Origin: CAWABB01 sp963780165
Lineage (GTDB): Bacteria; Bacteroidota; Ignavibacteria; UBA10030; UBA6906
NCBI GenBank assembly: GCA_963780165.1
Contig: CAWABB010000007.1
Coordinates: forward strand, 496,001 to 560,000
Length of the DNA: 64,000 bases
Reading direction: 5' to 3'
Part shown: piece by piece, positions 1-8,645 of the stretch
Layout: each line of letters starts with the position of its first letter
Numbering within the stretch: position 1 is the first letter of the stretch
Translations under genes and position numbers: made by a program
The notes under the pieces: model-generated
The model's input: only the letters and a program-made list of their open reading frames with translations
Database searches by the model: none
What the model was told of the DNA's origin: nothing

Positions 1-610
1 CGACGGGAGCGTCCCCACGCAGAATTCCGCCCGGTACACCGGGCCGATCACCATCAGCCGCACGTCCACTCTGAGTGCTATCGCGCTCACCCCGGGGAAG
101 AACCTCAGCGTGCCGACAACCGCAAAGTTCTACAGTGCCTACCGGATTGCGGGCGCTTCATACCTTACTCGATACTCCCCGAAATACCGGGGCGGCGGAG
201 ATAGCGCGCTTGTCGACGGAAAGCGTGGAACAACCTCGTACGCTAACCCTTCCTGGCAGGCTTTTGAGGGGGAGGACTGCTCGGTCGTTCTCGATCTCGA
301 CCAGGCCCGGACGGTGCATGACGTGACGGTCGGGTCCCTGAGCGACATGGGGAGCTGGATCTTCTACCCCACATCGATCTCGGTGGCCTTTTCGCAAGAC
401 GGAAAGACCTTCGGCAGGGAGGTAACACGCGAACTCGGGACCCCCACGGCGTTGGAGGACAGCGGAGTGAAGGACATTCTTGTTGAGGCCGGAGGCGTTG
501 AAGCCAGATACCTGCGGGTGACGGCAAAGAACATCGGGCACTGCCCCTCCTGGCACCCCGGAGCCGGCGGGAAGGCGTGGCTCTTCACCGATGAGATCAT
601 CGTAGAGTGA
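1..610 (+). CDS. Glycoside hydrolase (GH20-like) C-terminal part, partial
   Basis: The reading frame is open from base 2 and has no start inside the window, so this is the C-terminal ~202 residues of a gene that begins upstream. Residues ~1-55 look like the short beta-sandwich linker (Fn3-associated or chitobiase C-terminal type) that follows the catalytic barrel in Bacteroidetes-type beta-hexosaminidases. Residues ~60-200 form an F5/8 type C (discoidin-like) carbohydrate-binding module, including VLDLDQARTVHDVTVG and a typical ARYLRVTAKNIG strand. No catalytic residues are visible, so the GH20 assignment is inferred from the tail architecture; an alpha-L-fucosidase or another exo-glycosidase with the same tail is possible. 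The product is probably secreted or periplasmic. Confidence 0.7.
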   Translation, partial: DGSVPTQNSARYTGPITISRTSTLSAIALTPGKNLSVPTTAKFYSAYRIAGASYLTRYSPKYRGGGDSALVDGKRGTTSYANPSWQAFEGEDCSVVLDLDQARTVHDVTVGSLSDMGSWIFYPTSISVAFSQDGKTFGREVTRELGTPTALEDSGVKDILVEAGGVEARYLRVTAKNIGHCPSWHPGAGGKAWLFTDEIIVE

Positions 611-637
611 ATGAAAGCGCCAGCCCGTGACGTCTGG

Positions 638-820
638 TCAGTACGAAGCGCGGGAGAGATCCAGAGCCGCCCAAATGCTGAGCGGGATGTAGAGGAGCGT
701 GATCGCCGCCTGTATTCGCCGCTTTCGATTGAACGCAACACCAAGGGGCAAAAGGGCCAGCAGGAGCAGAAACGCCCCCCACGAGGAGAGCACGACCGAA
801 ATCCACCGAAACGCATCCAT
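638..820 (-). CDS. Small two-helix membrane protein, unknown function
   Basis: A 60-residue reading frame with two hydrophobic segments (about residues 8-30 and 37-54) separated by a basic turn, NRKRRIQ. The hydrophobic pattern looks like a real small inner-membrane protein rather than chance. An AGGT lies about a dozen bases upstream of the ATG, so the ribosome site is weak. It lies convergent to the glycoside hydrolase end, 27 bases away. No family is recognised and no function is proposed. Confidence 0.4.
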   Translation of the reverse strand: MDAFRWISVVLSSWGAFLLLLALLPLGVAFNRKRRIQAAITLLYIPLSIWAALDLSRASY

Positions 821-872
821 GAAGGTGACCTGTCACACTTGTGTCTTGATTGACGGAGAGGAATAACATCCC

Positions 873-1256
873 TTAGCAGACACAATGGCCCGCGCTACTC
901 AACGCATCCATCGCTTTCTGCAGGTCGGCTGCACGAATCAGAACAATGTCCGTCTCGTACGTTGAGATCGCAAATATGGTGATCCCCGCTCGAGCCAACG
1001 GCTCCGCAAGCGAGGAAAGAACGCCCGTCATGGTAAGCGGAAGCGGTCCCACAACCTGGAGAGGCACCCACCCCCGATCGGCCTGAATGTCCGGTGGCAC
1101 GCTGACTTCAGGACACACGATCGAAAGTTCGTTGGACGTGCGTGTCACAGACCAGAGCGATTCCTTCGCAGCCCATTCCGGCAGCGGGGCATGTGCCGGA
1201 AGGCGACAGATGGCGAGCCGATCGGCGAGAGTCCGGATTGTGAAAGAGCGTTTCAT
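873..1256 (-). CDS. ACT-domain protein
   Basis: A protein of about 127 residues in the family of small stand-alone ACT (CASTOR-like) proteins. The N-terminal half carries a beta-rich section with ESLWSVTRTSNELSIVCPE. The C-terminal half holds the classical ACT core with LTMTGVLSSLAEPLARAGI and ISTYETDIVLI. Such proteins bind small ligands, often amino acids, and are usually regulatory; the ligand here is unknown. The frame extends to a GTG at 1277, but the ATG at 1256 has a GGAAG ribosome site just upstream and gives the family-typical start, so it is preferred. It is transcribed divergently from katG. Confidence 0.8.
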   Translation of the reverse strand: MKRSFTIRTLADRLAICRLPAHAPLPEWAAKESLWSVTRTSNELSIVCPEVSVPPDIQADRGWVPLQVVGPLPLTMTGVLSSLAEPLARAGITIFAISTYETDIVLIRAADLQKAMDALSSAGHCVC

Positions 1257-1619
1257 CTGCTTCCGTCGTGATTGCACTCAATGTTGGATTCACCCGCCAC
1301 ATAATCAAGCCGGCCCACCGGGACATGGACAATAAGAACGCTTCGGGACCACGTTTCACATTATTTGATCTGGGGGTGCAAGGGATGGAACCATGCAATA
1401 CAGGGCCGGCGTGGCACCCAGGTTGCCTCACGTAAGGTTCTACGCCAAATGGGCAACTTGCCAAAAGAAGGCGGAGGGAGTACATTGAGCGGAACACCAG
1501 GCAACACGGAAAGTGTTATATGATAGCTAGACAAATGACACACACCTGGAATCAAATTGAACAAGATGTCAATTGATCACCCGTTATCATACAATCCCCC
1601 AGCTCAAAGGAGAAATATC
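1257..1619. other. Intergenic region upstream of katG
   Basis: About 360 bases between the divergent ACT-domain gene and katG. No convincing gene is visible. The katG-proximal end holds a candidate -10 element TACAAT at 1590-1595, a perfect spaced palindrome at 1555-1574 and an AAGGAG ribosome site just before the katG ATG. Nothing else could be recognised. Confidence 0.5.
1555..1574. promoter_or_regulatory. Possible operator upstream of katG (inverted repeat)
   Basis: AATTGA and TCAATT form a perfect 6-bp inverted repeat with an 8-base spacer. It sits 45 bases before the katG ATG and just upstream of a candidate -10 element. Its place suits a peroxide- or iron-responsive regulator (PerR, Fur or OxyR type), but the sequence does not match a consensus well enough to name one. 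Confidence 0.3.
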
Positions 1620-3815
1620 ATGAATGAGGAAAGCAAGTGCCCCGTAACGGGACACTCCGGGAAGAGCTCTGCCGGCAGAGGCACATCGAATCGCGACTGG
1701 TGGCCCAACCAGCTGAACCTGGGCATCCTTCACCAACACGCGCCGGCCTCTAATCCGATGGGCCACGACTTCGACTACGCTGAAGAATTCAAAAAGCTCG
1801 ATCTGGCTGCACTGAAGAAGGACCTGTACAGGCTCATGACCGACTCGAAGGAGTGGTGGCCTGCCGACTGGGGGCACTACGGCGGACTGTTCATTCGTAT
1901 GGCCTGGCACAGTGCCGGCACCTACCGTACGGGTGACGGCCGCGGTGGCGGCGGCACTGGCAACCAGCGTTTTGCGCCTCTCAACAGCTGGCCCGACAAC
2001 GGCAACCTGGACAAAGCGCGCCGCCTGCTCTGGCCCATCAAACAGAAGTACGGGAACAGGATCTCCTGGGCCGATCTCATGATTCTGGCCGGCAATTGCG
2101 CGCTCGAGTCAATGGGCTTCAAGACGTTTGGTTTCGGTGGCGGCCGCGTGGACATCTGGCAGCCGCAAGAGGACATCTACTGGGGCGTCGAGACTTCCTG
2201 GCTGGGCGACAAGCGCTACAGCGGTGAGCGCGAGCTTGAGAACCCCCTGGCCGCAGTGCAGATGGGGCTGATCTATGTGAACCCCGAAGGTCCGAACGGC
2301 AAGCCTGATCCTGTGGCCTCAGGCCGCGATGTGCGCGAAACCTTCGCCCGCATGGCAATGAACGACGAAGAGACCGTCGCGCTCGTCGCCGGTGGGCACA
2401 CCTTCGGCAAGGCGCACGGAGCGGGCGATCCGGCGCTGGTAGGTCCGGAACCGGAGGCCGCCCCCATCCAAGAGCAAGGCCTGGGCTGGATCAACCGGTT
2501 CGGCACCGGCAAGGGGGCGCACACCACCACGAGCGGTATCGAAGGGGCGTGGAAGCCCAACCCGACGCGGTGGGATATGGGGTACTTCAAGATGCTCTTC
2601 AGCTACGAGTGGGAGCTCGTCAAGAGCCCGGCCGGCGCCTGGCAATGGCTGGCGAAGGATGTCAAGCCAGAGCACATGATCCCGGACGCGCACGACCCCT
2701 CGAAGAAGCATCGGCCAATGATGACCACGGCCGACCTGTCGCTGCGTTTTGATCCGATCTACGAACCTATTTCGCGCCGATTCCAGAAGGATCCACAGGC
2801 GTTCGCCGACGCCTTTGCCCGTGCCTGGTTCAAGCTGACCCATCGCGATATGGGGCCGAAGGTCCGCTACCTCGGCCCAGAAGTCCCGGCCGAAGACCTG
2901 ATCTGGCAGGACCCCGTCCCCCCCGTCAATCGCCCCTTGATCAACACGAAGGACATTGCCGAGCTCAAGGCCAAGGTCCTGGCATCCGGGTTGTCGGTAT
3001 CGGAACTAGTTTCCACTGCGTGGGCTTCGGCCTCCACCTTCCGTGGTTCGGACAAGCGCGGGGGCGCGAACGGTGCGCGCATTCGTTTGGCCCCGCAGAA
3101 GGACTGGGAGGTCAATCAACCTGCCCAGCTGGCGAAGGTGCTCAAGACCCTGGAGAAGATCCAAATCGCGTTCAACAAAGCGAAGTCTCGTAGAAGGAAG
3201 GTTTCGCTGGCTGACCTGATTGTTCTGGCAGGTTGCGCGGGCGTCGAGAAGGCTGCGAAGAAGGCCGGTCACAAAGTGCTTGTTCCCTTCACTCCTGGAC
3301 GCACTGACGCCTCGCAAGAGCAGACCGACGTGGAATCGTTCGCCGTGCTGGAGCCCCAGGCCGACGGTTTCCGCAATTACCAGAAGGCGGCGTTCACCGT
3401 GTCGATCGAGGCGATGCTGGTGGACAGGGCGCAACTCCTCACGCTGAGCGCTCCGGAGATGACCGTGCTTGTCGGCGGGTTGCGTGTGCTGGGAGCCAAT
3501 GTGGGTCAGTCGAAACACGGGGTGTTCACGAAACGGGTCGGCACACTCTCCAACGACTTCTTCATGAACCTGCTCGATATGAGCACCGTGTGGAAACCAA
3601 CGTCCGATGCCGCGGAAACGTTCGAGGGGCGCGACCGGAAGACCGGTGCACCCAGGTGGACAGGCACCCGCGTGGATCTGGTGTTCGGCTCGAACTCGCA
3701 GCTGCGCGCGCTGGTCGAGGTCTATGCGCAGAACGATGCGAAAGAAAAGTTCGTGCTTGACTTCGTCGCGGCCTGGAACAAAGTGATGAACCTGGACCGC
3801 TTCGACCTCACATAA
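1620..3815 (+). CDS. katG: Catalase-peroxidase KatG
   Basis: A haem catalase-peroxidase of 731 residues, the usual length, which dismutates hydrogen peroxide and has broad peroxidase activity. The distal triad is visible as Arg93, Trp96 and His97 in FIRMAWHSAGTYR. The proximal haem ligand is His260 in VAGGHTFGKAHG. Trp96, Tyr219 and Met245 are placed to form the family's Met-Tyr-Trp adduct. The second, catalytically inert peroxidase-like half follows from about residue 430. The frame extends to an ATG at 1557, but the ATG at 1620 has AAGGAG eight bases upstream and gives the canonical acidic N-terminus, so it is chosen. The gene stands alone and ends at a strong hairpin terminator. Confidence 0.97.
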   Translation: MNEESKCPVTGHSGKSSAGRGTSNRDWWPNQLNLGILHQHAPASNPMGHDFDYAEEFKKLDLAALKKDLYRLMTDSKEWWPADWGHYGGLFIRMAWHSAGTYRTGDGRGGGGTGNQRFAPLNSWPDNGNLDKARRLLWPIKQKYGNRISWADLMILAGNCALESMGFKTFGFGGGRVDIWQPQEDIYWGVETSWLGDKRYSGERELENPLAAVQMGLIYVNPEGPNGKPDPVASGRDVRETFARMAMNDEETVALVAGGHTFGKAHGAGDPALVGPEPEAAPIQEQGLGWINRFGTGKGAHTTTSGIEGAWKPNPTRWDMGYFKMLFSYEWELVKSPAGAWQWLAKDVKPEHMIPDAHDPSKKHRPMMTTADLSLRFDPIYEPISRRFQKDPQAFADAFARAWFKLTHRDMGPKVRYLGPEVPAEDLIWQDPVPPVNRPLINTKDIAELKAKVLASGLSVSELVSTAWASASTFRGSDKRGGANGARIRLAPQKDWEVNQPAQLAKVLKTLEKIQIAFNKAKSRRRKVSLADLIVLAGCAGVEKAAKKAGHKVLVPFTPGRTDASQEQTDVESFAVLEPQADGFRNYQKAAFTVSIEAMLVDRAQLLTLSAPEMTVLVGGLRVLGANVGQSKHGVFTKRVGTLSNDFFMNLLDMSTVWKPTSDAAETFEGRDRKTGAPRWTGTRVDLVFGSNSQLRALVEVYAQNDAKEKFVLDFVAAWNKVMNLDRFDLT

Positions 3816-3846
3816 GCGTCAACGCATTTCTTCCGTATACAGCATA

Positions 3847-3881
3847 CAGAAGTGCCACATCCTACCGATGTGGCACTTCTG
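3847..3881. terminator. Terminator after katG
   Basis: A perfect 14-bp stem (CAGAAGTGCCACAT pairing with ATGTGGCACTTCTG) with a 7-base loop, starting 31 bases after the katG stop. A short TTT follows on the plus strand and an A-rich stretch precedes it, so it may work in both directions. Confidence 0.85.
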
Positions 3882-4090
3882 TTTCGAAGCCCCCTGGGAG
3901 CCCAGCGTAGGTTTCCGTCCCTGGCAATGTAAGGACTTCACACTCCCGGCGTTATGTGGGGAGTGTCTATCCCTTGCGTGATCCGAACCTTGAGGCACCC
4001 CCCCCATTCACCTATTCCCGTTCGCACGAAGGATTCCCATGGTGCATTCCGCAGGGCTCCTTCACTCGATATCGATTCCTGCCTGACGGC

Positions 4091-4676
4091 CTAGAACTGA
4101 TATCCAATAAGGTTCCAGTACCAGAGGAACCAGATGAACGCCACCCCACCAACTCCGGTCACGAGTCCCAGCCCTGAAGATTTCGCTCCTTCGTTCTCCT
4201 TCGCATCCGGTCTCAACGGAGATTGACGGATCAATGACCCGAGCAGTCCCGCCACACACAGGATCCCCAGAAGCGCGATGGTTTGCACGACATACACCTC
4301 CCGGTACATCCCGTGGGCAAACCCCACCGCCAGTTCCTCTCGTGGGATGACAAACCCCATCACGATTCCAGATCCCAGAAGGTAGAAAAGGAACATTGGC
4401 ATAGCCATACCCTTTTGTCAAGACAATGCTGCTGTCATGGACGATCGCAACGACCATTCCGGGGATGTGGTACTTCTCCAATCCCGGAACGATGAGAGAA
4501 TCCAGGAGACGCACAAGTGAGACCGAATCCATGGGCGGTGTCATAGGCCTCACGGCGTGCGCGATCGATGGTCCCTTGGAATTCCCGGCATGGAGCAACG
4601 ATGACCACAGCAAAGGGATGAACACCGCCATCATAGCTGTAGCCACTCTAGGGGCTGTGAAGGTGCGCGCTTTCAT
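4091..4676 (-). pseudogene. Decayed serine hydrolase (beta-lactamase-like) with large internal deletion
   Basis: The 5' part (4676 to about 4390) encodes a signal sequence followed by the start of a class C beta-lactamase/CubicO-type domain, ending in IVLTKGYGYANV. The reading then has to switch frame near 4390-4408 to continue as about 100 residues of membrane helices that end in WNLIGYQF, the usual C-terminal membrane domain of these serine hydrolases. The intervening catalytic region, including the SxxK serine motif and the Tyr motif, is absent. The simplest reading is an internal deletion of about 1 kb plus loss of frame. The two ends lie in family order, which supports common origin. No activity is expected. 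Confidence 0.7.
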
Positions 4677-5100
4677 TGGAGGTTGTCAGGGTGATAGGAG
4701 CGCGTGGGAAGTACGCGGGCAATAAACGCGGATTTTCCGATTAAACCAAGATGCCTTTCAGGGGGGAATCGGAACCGGGTGACAGACCCCGGTCTGGAGG
4801 GCCAGAACAACGAAAGGGGCTGTCCCAAAAGTCTGAGGGACAGCCCCTTCGCTGGAGGGATTACTTCATTTCCTTCATCGGCTCAGGTGTCTTGCCGCGC
4901 TCAGCCTTCATCTTCTCCCCGCCGAAGGATTGAAAGAGTAGTTAATCCGTTGTGCCGGGTGATGGCGGGTGATATGTCCGGAATGCCTGCTCTGCTCCCG
5001 GCGAGCTTCTCCACCTGGCGATTGAGAAGCTGATGCGTCCAGGGAGAGTGGCCAGTGCACGAGCCTCAAGGGTACAGATTCGGATTCACCTCCGGGGGGA
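4677..5100. other. Gene-poor stretch with a remnant minus-strand 3' end
   Basis: No intact gene is seen. On the minus strand a short open stretch, MKAERGKTPEPMKEMK then a stop at 4861-4863, sits directly before a strong terminator at 4814-4849. This looks like the surviving 3' end of a lost gene; upstream of it the frame is closed after a few codons. Confidence 0.4.
4814..4849 (-). terminator. Rho-independent terminator
   Basis: A perfect 13-bp stem (AAGGGGCTGTCCC with GGGACAGCCCCTT) and a 10-base loop, followed on the minus strand by a T-containing stretch. It lies 11 bases after the remnant minus-strand stop codon. Its stem is nearly the same as that of the terminator at 48513-48546. Confidence 0.75.
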
Positions 5101-5159
5101 AACAAAAAGCCCCTTGATGGACAAGGGGTTTCTTGGCTCCGCGAGCAGGACTCGAACCT
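5101..5159 (-). repeat. tRNA-Asn 3' end plus terminator, att-like copy (left)
   Basis: Fifty-nine bases match 30627-30685 with a single mismatch (5109 against 30635), in the same orientation. The copy contains the last 26 bases of tRNA-Asn (T loop, 3' T-stem strand, 3' acceptor strand, discriminator and CCA; 5134-5159) and the downstream ACCCCTTG-type hairpin terminator. The sequence that should continue into the anticodon arm is replaced by unrelated DNA, so this is not a functional tRNA. The arrangement is what a tyrosine-recombinase insertion into a tRNA 3' end leaves at the far border. Confidence 0.8.
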
Positions 5160-5270
5160 CTAGAAGATCGTCGCTCCTGCGCGAACTATGGCATTTTCCC
5201 AAAGTCCATCGTCCAGATTGTCCGCCTCGAAGGTTATTCTCCGACCACAGGGGCGCGTACACGGTACACG
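5160..5270 (-). repeat. 111-bp repeat next to tRNA-Asn fragment, copy A
   Basis: This block aligns without gaps to 23994-24104 at about 87% identity by eye (14 differences). In both places it directly continues the same tRNA-Asn 3' fragment. One minus-strand frame stays open across most of both copies, with shared residues such as LDDGL and ENA, so it may be the tail of an old coding sequence; no family is recognised. Confidence 0.7.
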
Positions 5271-5852
5271 CTCGCGACGTTCGTCCCCCCCGCAGCCTTC
5301 CGTCTCGGTGCTGCGTTCCGTTTCGGAACCACGAGTCTCTCGACTTGGCCTCGCGCGATTCACTCCAATCAAATTGCGCCCTGCCCAAAATCACGCTGGG
5401 AATTCAGAAGTCCGCCAGTTGTAGCCCAGACGGAAGGCTCATGCCCTGACCAAGACTGAAAGGAAAAGTGTTGGGAGAATCGTTGACAGACAGAGTGTGG
5501 AAACGGGCGCACGGAGGGGGAAAACGATCGACCCCATCATGATGCCGGGGTCGAAGACGCACCGTGCAACTCAATTGACCATGGTCAGTCGTCAATCCTG
5601 AACGTCAATTGATTTGAGCACCCACCAGGACTCGAACCTGGACCCCACTGATTGAGAATTTTGAGTGATGGACCTGCATCTCGAATCAACTAGCGTGCGT
5701 GTGGCGAAGTCAACAACCGTTCCATATCGTTTGCGCATCCATTCATACAGTATGGTACGATTTGAAGAGCACGGGCTCAGGAGAAACCCCAAGCCCTTTT
5801 GTCTGCTGGACCAGCCCCCCGACTGGAGTCAGCCCATCAACGGGAGTCCATT
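5271..5852. other. Gene-free stretch with tRNA debris
   Basis: No convincing gene was found. The stretch holds an 8-bp perfect hairpin at 5528-5554 (TCGACCCC/GGGGTCGA, followed by TTTT on the minus strand), a 9-bp inverted repeat TCAATTGAC/GTCAATTGA at 5571-5612, and a tRNA T-arm fragment at 5615-5646. Confidence 0.4.
5615..5646 (-). repeat. Fragment of a second tRNA type (T arm and acceptor 3' strand)
   Basis: On the minus strand CCAGG-TTCGAGT-CCTGG forms a perfect T arm, followed by TGGGTGCTCA, which looks like a 3' acceptor strand. No matching 5' acceptor strand, D arm or proper anticodon arm is found upstream, so it is a tRNA remnant or an attachment-site-like copy. The parent tRNA cannot be identified. 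Confidence 0.45.
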
Positions 5853-6443
5853 CTACCACTCCAGAAACCTGTACGACAATGTCACCTGCAGGGAGAGATT
5901 GTCGTCTTCGTACTTGTTAATCCGCATGAACTTGAGTTCTCCACCGAGCCTGAGGTTCTCGGAAAGGGGGACCAGGTACGCCACCGAGGCCATGAAGGCT
6001 GAGCCGAACGCGCTCGAATTCGACGTGTTCCCAAAGGATTCCACTGTGGCGGTGGAAATGGCGCTCCCGAACCCCACGTTAGCTTCCAGGGCAGGCAATG
6101 GAGACATCGAGAAGACCGGGAGAATCAGCCAGGCATCCTTCGAGGCGTGGAGTTCCGTCGTCCCGAATTCCGACTGCACCTGATCCTGATTGACGGAATA
6201 GACGTGCGTGCGGTCCACTTCAAGCCCTGCGCTCAGGAGATATTCCGGCTTCCACATGACGCGAATGCTCCCTGCGAATCCGTTGTGATCCAGACCTGCC
6301 GGCGGAGCGTCGAACTGAGAGAAGTTCCTCACGTATCCGACATTTGCATAGGCTGTCAGCGTGTACGTGGGACTTCCCGATTGTCCACGGGCAATAGGGG
6401 AAAGGATGAGAAACCCGGCGAGAATGGCGGAACTTCTGATCAT
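5853..6443 (-). CDS. Outer-membrane beta-barrel protein
   Basis: A protein of 196 residues with a signal peptide (about residues 1-21, ending at ARG-Q) and alternating beta-strands such as YTLTAYANVGYVRNF. It ends in SYRFLEW, a typical outer-membrane terminal strand. The frame runs further upstream, but the ATG at 6443 starts one base after the stop of the GDPD gene and gives the clean signal peptide. Third gene of a tightly coupled operon with 6445-7707 and 7704-8444. The barrel's function is unknown. Confidence 0.8.
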   Translation of the reverse strand: MIRSSAILAGFLILSPIARGQSGSPTYTLTAYANVGYVRNFSQFDAPPAGLDHNGFAGSIRVMWKPEYLLSAGLEVDRTHVYSVNQDQVQSEFGTTELHASKDAWLILPVFSMSPLPALEANVGFGSAISTATVESFGNTSNSSAFGSAFMASVAYLVPLSENLRLGGELKFMRINKYEDDNLSLQVTLSYRFLEW

Positions 6444-6444
6444 G

Positions 6445-7707
6445 TCATTGTGTGTAGTAGTAATAAGATACCAGGCCCGGATAGTCCGACAGCATTCCGT
6501 CAAACTCACCCTCCTGAGCATACGATTGAATGAAGCTGGGGACATTAACAGTCCAGGTGATGACGACCCGTCCTTCCGCGTGGAGGGCGGCAATTTCAGC
6601 ACTAGGTGTTCCGTTCGTCCATCGCGGCGACCAAACATGTGAATTCGCCTGCTCCAGTTTGTCTGTTCCGAGCTCACAGATGGTCGGGATATTGCGATAC
6701 TCGGGGAGGGTCAAGAAGCTGTTATGGATGTCGTCTGTGGTAATGGCGAGGTAAATTTGCACATCCCTTCCCAATGAGGCGGCCTCCGCGAGTGCCGCCT
6801 GCTGAATAGCGGCTACCGTCGCAAGATGTGGAGCAATCGTGGGTTTGCAGTCAACGTAGACGAACTTGAGCGTGGTTTGTGTGACCACAGCGTCCAGAAA
6901 CTGTTCGAGTGAAGGGATCTTCTCCCCGTGAATCAGTCTCACTGAGGTTTCGAGCTGGGCAAACGTATAATCCTCTGCAGGCCCGACCAGCGGGCCCCGT
7001 TGGGTGAGCCGCAAGTTCAGACTGTTGTCATGATAGAGGACCGGGATCCCGTCTTTGGTGGGTCGAATGTCAATCTCGATGCCGTTCGCCCCCCACCTTT
7101 CGATGATTTTGGCTATTTCCACGCTATTCTCTGACGCGGGCAGGTCCGTCGGCGTCCCGCCCGAACCGTGGTGGCTGATGACATAGAACTTTCTTTGGAG
7201 GAGTTCCGGTTTGATCGGCCGGACAAAACGGAATACCAGTGATTGCCCCGGACTCTCCTGACCGTTCCCCCAGGTGCCTCTGAACCGGATCGCGGATCCG
7301 CCCCCCCCCGAGGTGTCGCCAAAGATGTACCGGCCTCCGTCCTCCCGTGCCATGATGAGCTGCGCGAGTCCGGTCTGGTCGCTGTTCGCGAAGCGCCAAT
7401 ACCCCTGGAGATAGATCACGGAGTCGATGCCCCCCGCCTGCACAATAAAGTACGCAGTCTGAACTCCGGCATAGATCCCCAGATAGTCGCCGTTCCACTT
7501 CAGAACAACGGTATTGCCGAACTGCCCGGTGCCCTGCTCCACCCTGTAAAGGCCCTCAACTCTCGCCTTCTGCGCAGACGACAGGGGGCGCGTCTGTGAA
7601 AGAAACCCCCCGTTCGGCCACTGCGGGACATCCACACTTAAGTCATTATTGCAGGCACCAAGAAGACAAGTGAGTCCAAGTGTGATCGCAATCACGTGCG
7701 TTCTCAT
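6445..7707 (-). CDS. Glycerophosphodiester phosphodiesterase-like lipoprotein
   Basis: A 420-residue lipoprotein with an LLGAC lipobox at residues ~15-19. Residues ~35-165 form a beta-rich domain of unknown role with a glycine stretch. Residues ~170-415 are a GDPD (GlpQ/UgpQ) barrel. The catalytic patch reads ISHHGSGGTP, ANGIEIDIRPTKDG and VLYHD, giving the expected His, Glu, Asp and second His; the first motif is HHG where most homologues have HRG. The enzyme would cleave glycerophosphodiesters in the periplasm or at the outer membrane. Its start overlaps the stop of the upstream barrel gene by four bases, and its stop is one base before the next start, so all three are translationally coupled. 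Confidence 0.88.
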   Translation of the reverse strand: MRTHVIAITLGLTCLLGACNNDLSVDVPQWPNGGFLSQTRPLSSAQKARVEGLYRVEQGTGQFGNTVVLKWNGDYLGIYAGVQTAYFIVQAGGIDSVIYLQGYWRFANSDQTGLAQLIMAREDGGRYIFGDTSGGGGSAIRFRGTWGNGQESPGQSLVFRFVRPIKPELLQRKFYVISHHGSGGTPTDLPASENSVEIAKIIERWGANGIEIDIRPTKDGIPVLYHDNSLNLRLTQRGPLVGPAEDYTFAQLETSVRLIHGEKIPSLEQFLDAVVTQTTLKFVYVDCKPTIAPHLATVAAIQQAALAEAASLGRDVQIYLAITTDDIHNSFLTLPEYRNIPTICELGTDKLEQANSHVWSPRWTNGTPSAEIAALHAEGRVVITWTVNVPSFIQSYAQEGEFDGMLSDYPGLVSYYYYTQ

Positions 7708-8444
7708 AGAGTAAACCAGAATTGGGCTTCGGGGATCCAGAAATATCGGTTAAACGTCGGGAACATCACCCACTCGGGGTAGTAGAATTTCAGATAGTTC
7801 ATCTGGAAGGCAATGCCAAACGTGACCGTCTTCCAGAACGGCTGCTCGATTGAAATCCGGTAGGAAATACCGTTGAACATATTCGTCGTGCTGCTGGCCT
7901 CTTCCGTCCCGTTGTGTACAACGAGATCACTGATGTAACTGATCTTCCCTTGTAGTGTAACAGCTAGCGAGCCAAAATCGTACCCGACGCGAACGCTGGG
8001 ATAGACAAACCACCCGTGTATCGTGTTGTTAAACTCAAACTGCTTCAGTTGACCGAAAAAATACCCAGTACCGAGTCCGGCATCCGCATGAAGTCTGTCG
8101 GTGATGGGTAGCACCCACCGCCCAGATAACTCGAACTGGTTGCTGACAAACTGAAAAGAAACGATCCCCTCCGCCAGGAAATCCGACGGAAGCCCCATGA
8201 CTGCATCAAAGTGAAAGAGCGGCCAGTGAAGGCTGGCAGTTTCCTGGACGATCGCTGCAGGCATCGCTATCGTGCTTATCCCGGCAGACAGCTTGATCGC
8301 CCAGGGAGTCATTGCCATCGGGTACTGAATCGTCCCTGGAGTCCTTTCGTGGCCCTGACAGTGAGCGTGCCGGGGCATGAGAGCAAAGCCAGCGCCCAGG
8401 AGGACACAGCATAGCAGTAGCCGGCGTTTTCGATTGTGGAGCAT
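7704..8444 (-). CDS. Outer-membrane beta-barrel protein, first gene of GDPD operon
   Basis: About 246 residues. A signal peptide (residues ~1-28, HNRKRRLLLCCVLLGAGF then ...HAHCQ) precedes a chain of amphipathic strands such as FNGISYRISIEQPFWKTV, ending in EAQFWFTL. The frame is open to 8639, but the ATG at 8444 is the one that starts a proper signal peptide. Alternative starts at 8489 and 8465 would put a charged tail before it. It precedes the GDPD lipoprotein with a four-base overlap. Function unknown; a surface lipid- or phosphate-handling role would be only inference from the neighbour. Confidence 0.75.
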   Translation of the reverse strand: MLHNRKRRLLLCCVLLGAGFALMPRHAHCQGHERTPGTIQYPMAMTPWAIKLSAGISTIAMPAAIVQETASLHWPLFHFDAVMGLPSDFLAEGIVSFQFVSNQFELSGRWVLPITDRLHADAGLGTGYFFGQLKQFEFNNTIHGWFVYPSVRVGYDFGSLAVTLQGKISYISDLVVHNGTEEASSTTNMFNGISYRISIEQPFWKTVTFGIAFQMNYLKFYYPEWVMFPTFNRYFWIPEAQFWFTL

Positions 8445-8645
8445 CTGCGACCAATCCTTCGGGTCATTCATCGATTGAATGAGTTTCATGACAACAGGAT
8501 CTGGATCACTTTCAGCGGCAGCTGACCAACCGAAAATGTCGTCAGCGTCAAACGGATTGTGGCGTTGCCTTCGGAGGGACTTGCAGCAGACCGAGGCGTC
8601 GAACCTTGGCAGCAGCTTCCCGATGATCATCCTCCTCACCGTGAA

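Noticed and set aside
1557..1619. N-terminal extension of katG from the ATG at 1557
   Set aside because: The ATG at 1620 has AAGGAG at proper distance and the extension overlaps the promoter-like palindrome.
5134..5270. A second or third complete tRNA at 5.1 and 24.0 kb
   Set aside because: The 5' T-stem strand does not pair (AGAGG or AGGGG against CCTGC) and no 5' acceptor, D or anticodon arm exists upstream.
5133..5459. Short frames containing APRAGLEPLEDRRS-like peptides at 5.1 kb and 23.9 kb
   Set aside because: These are translations of tRNA T-arm sequence and the adjoining repeat, not proteins.
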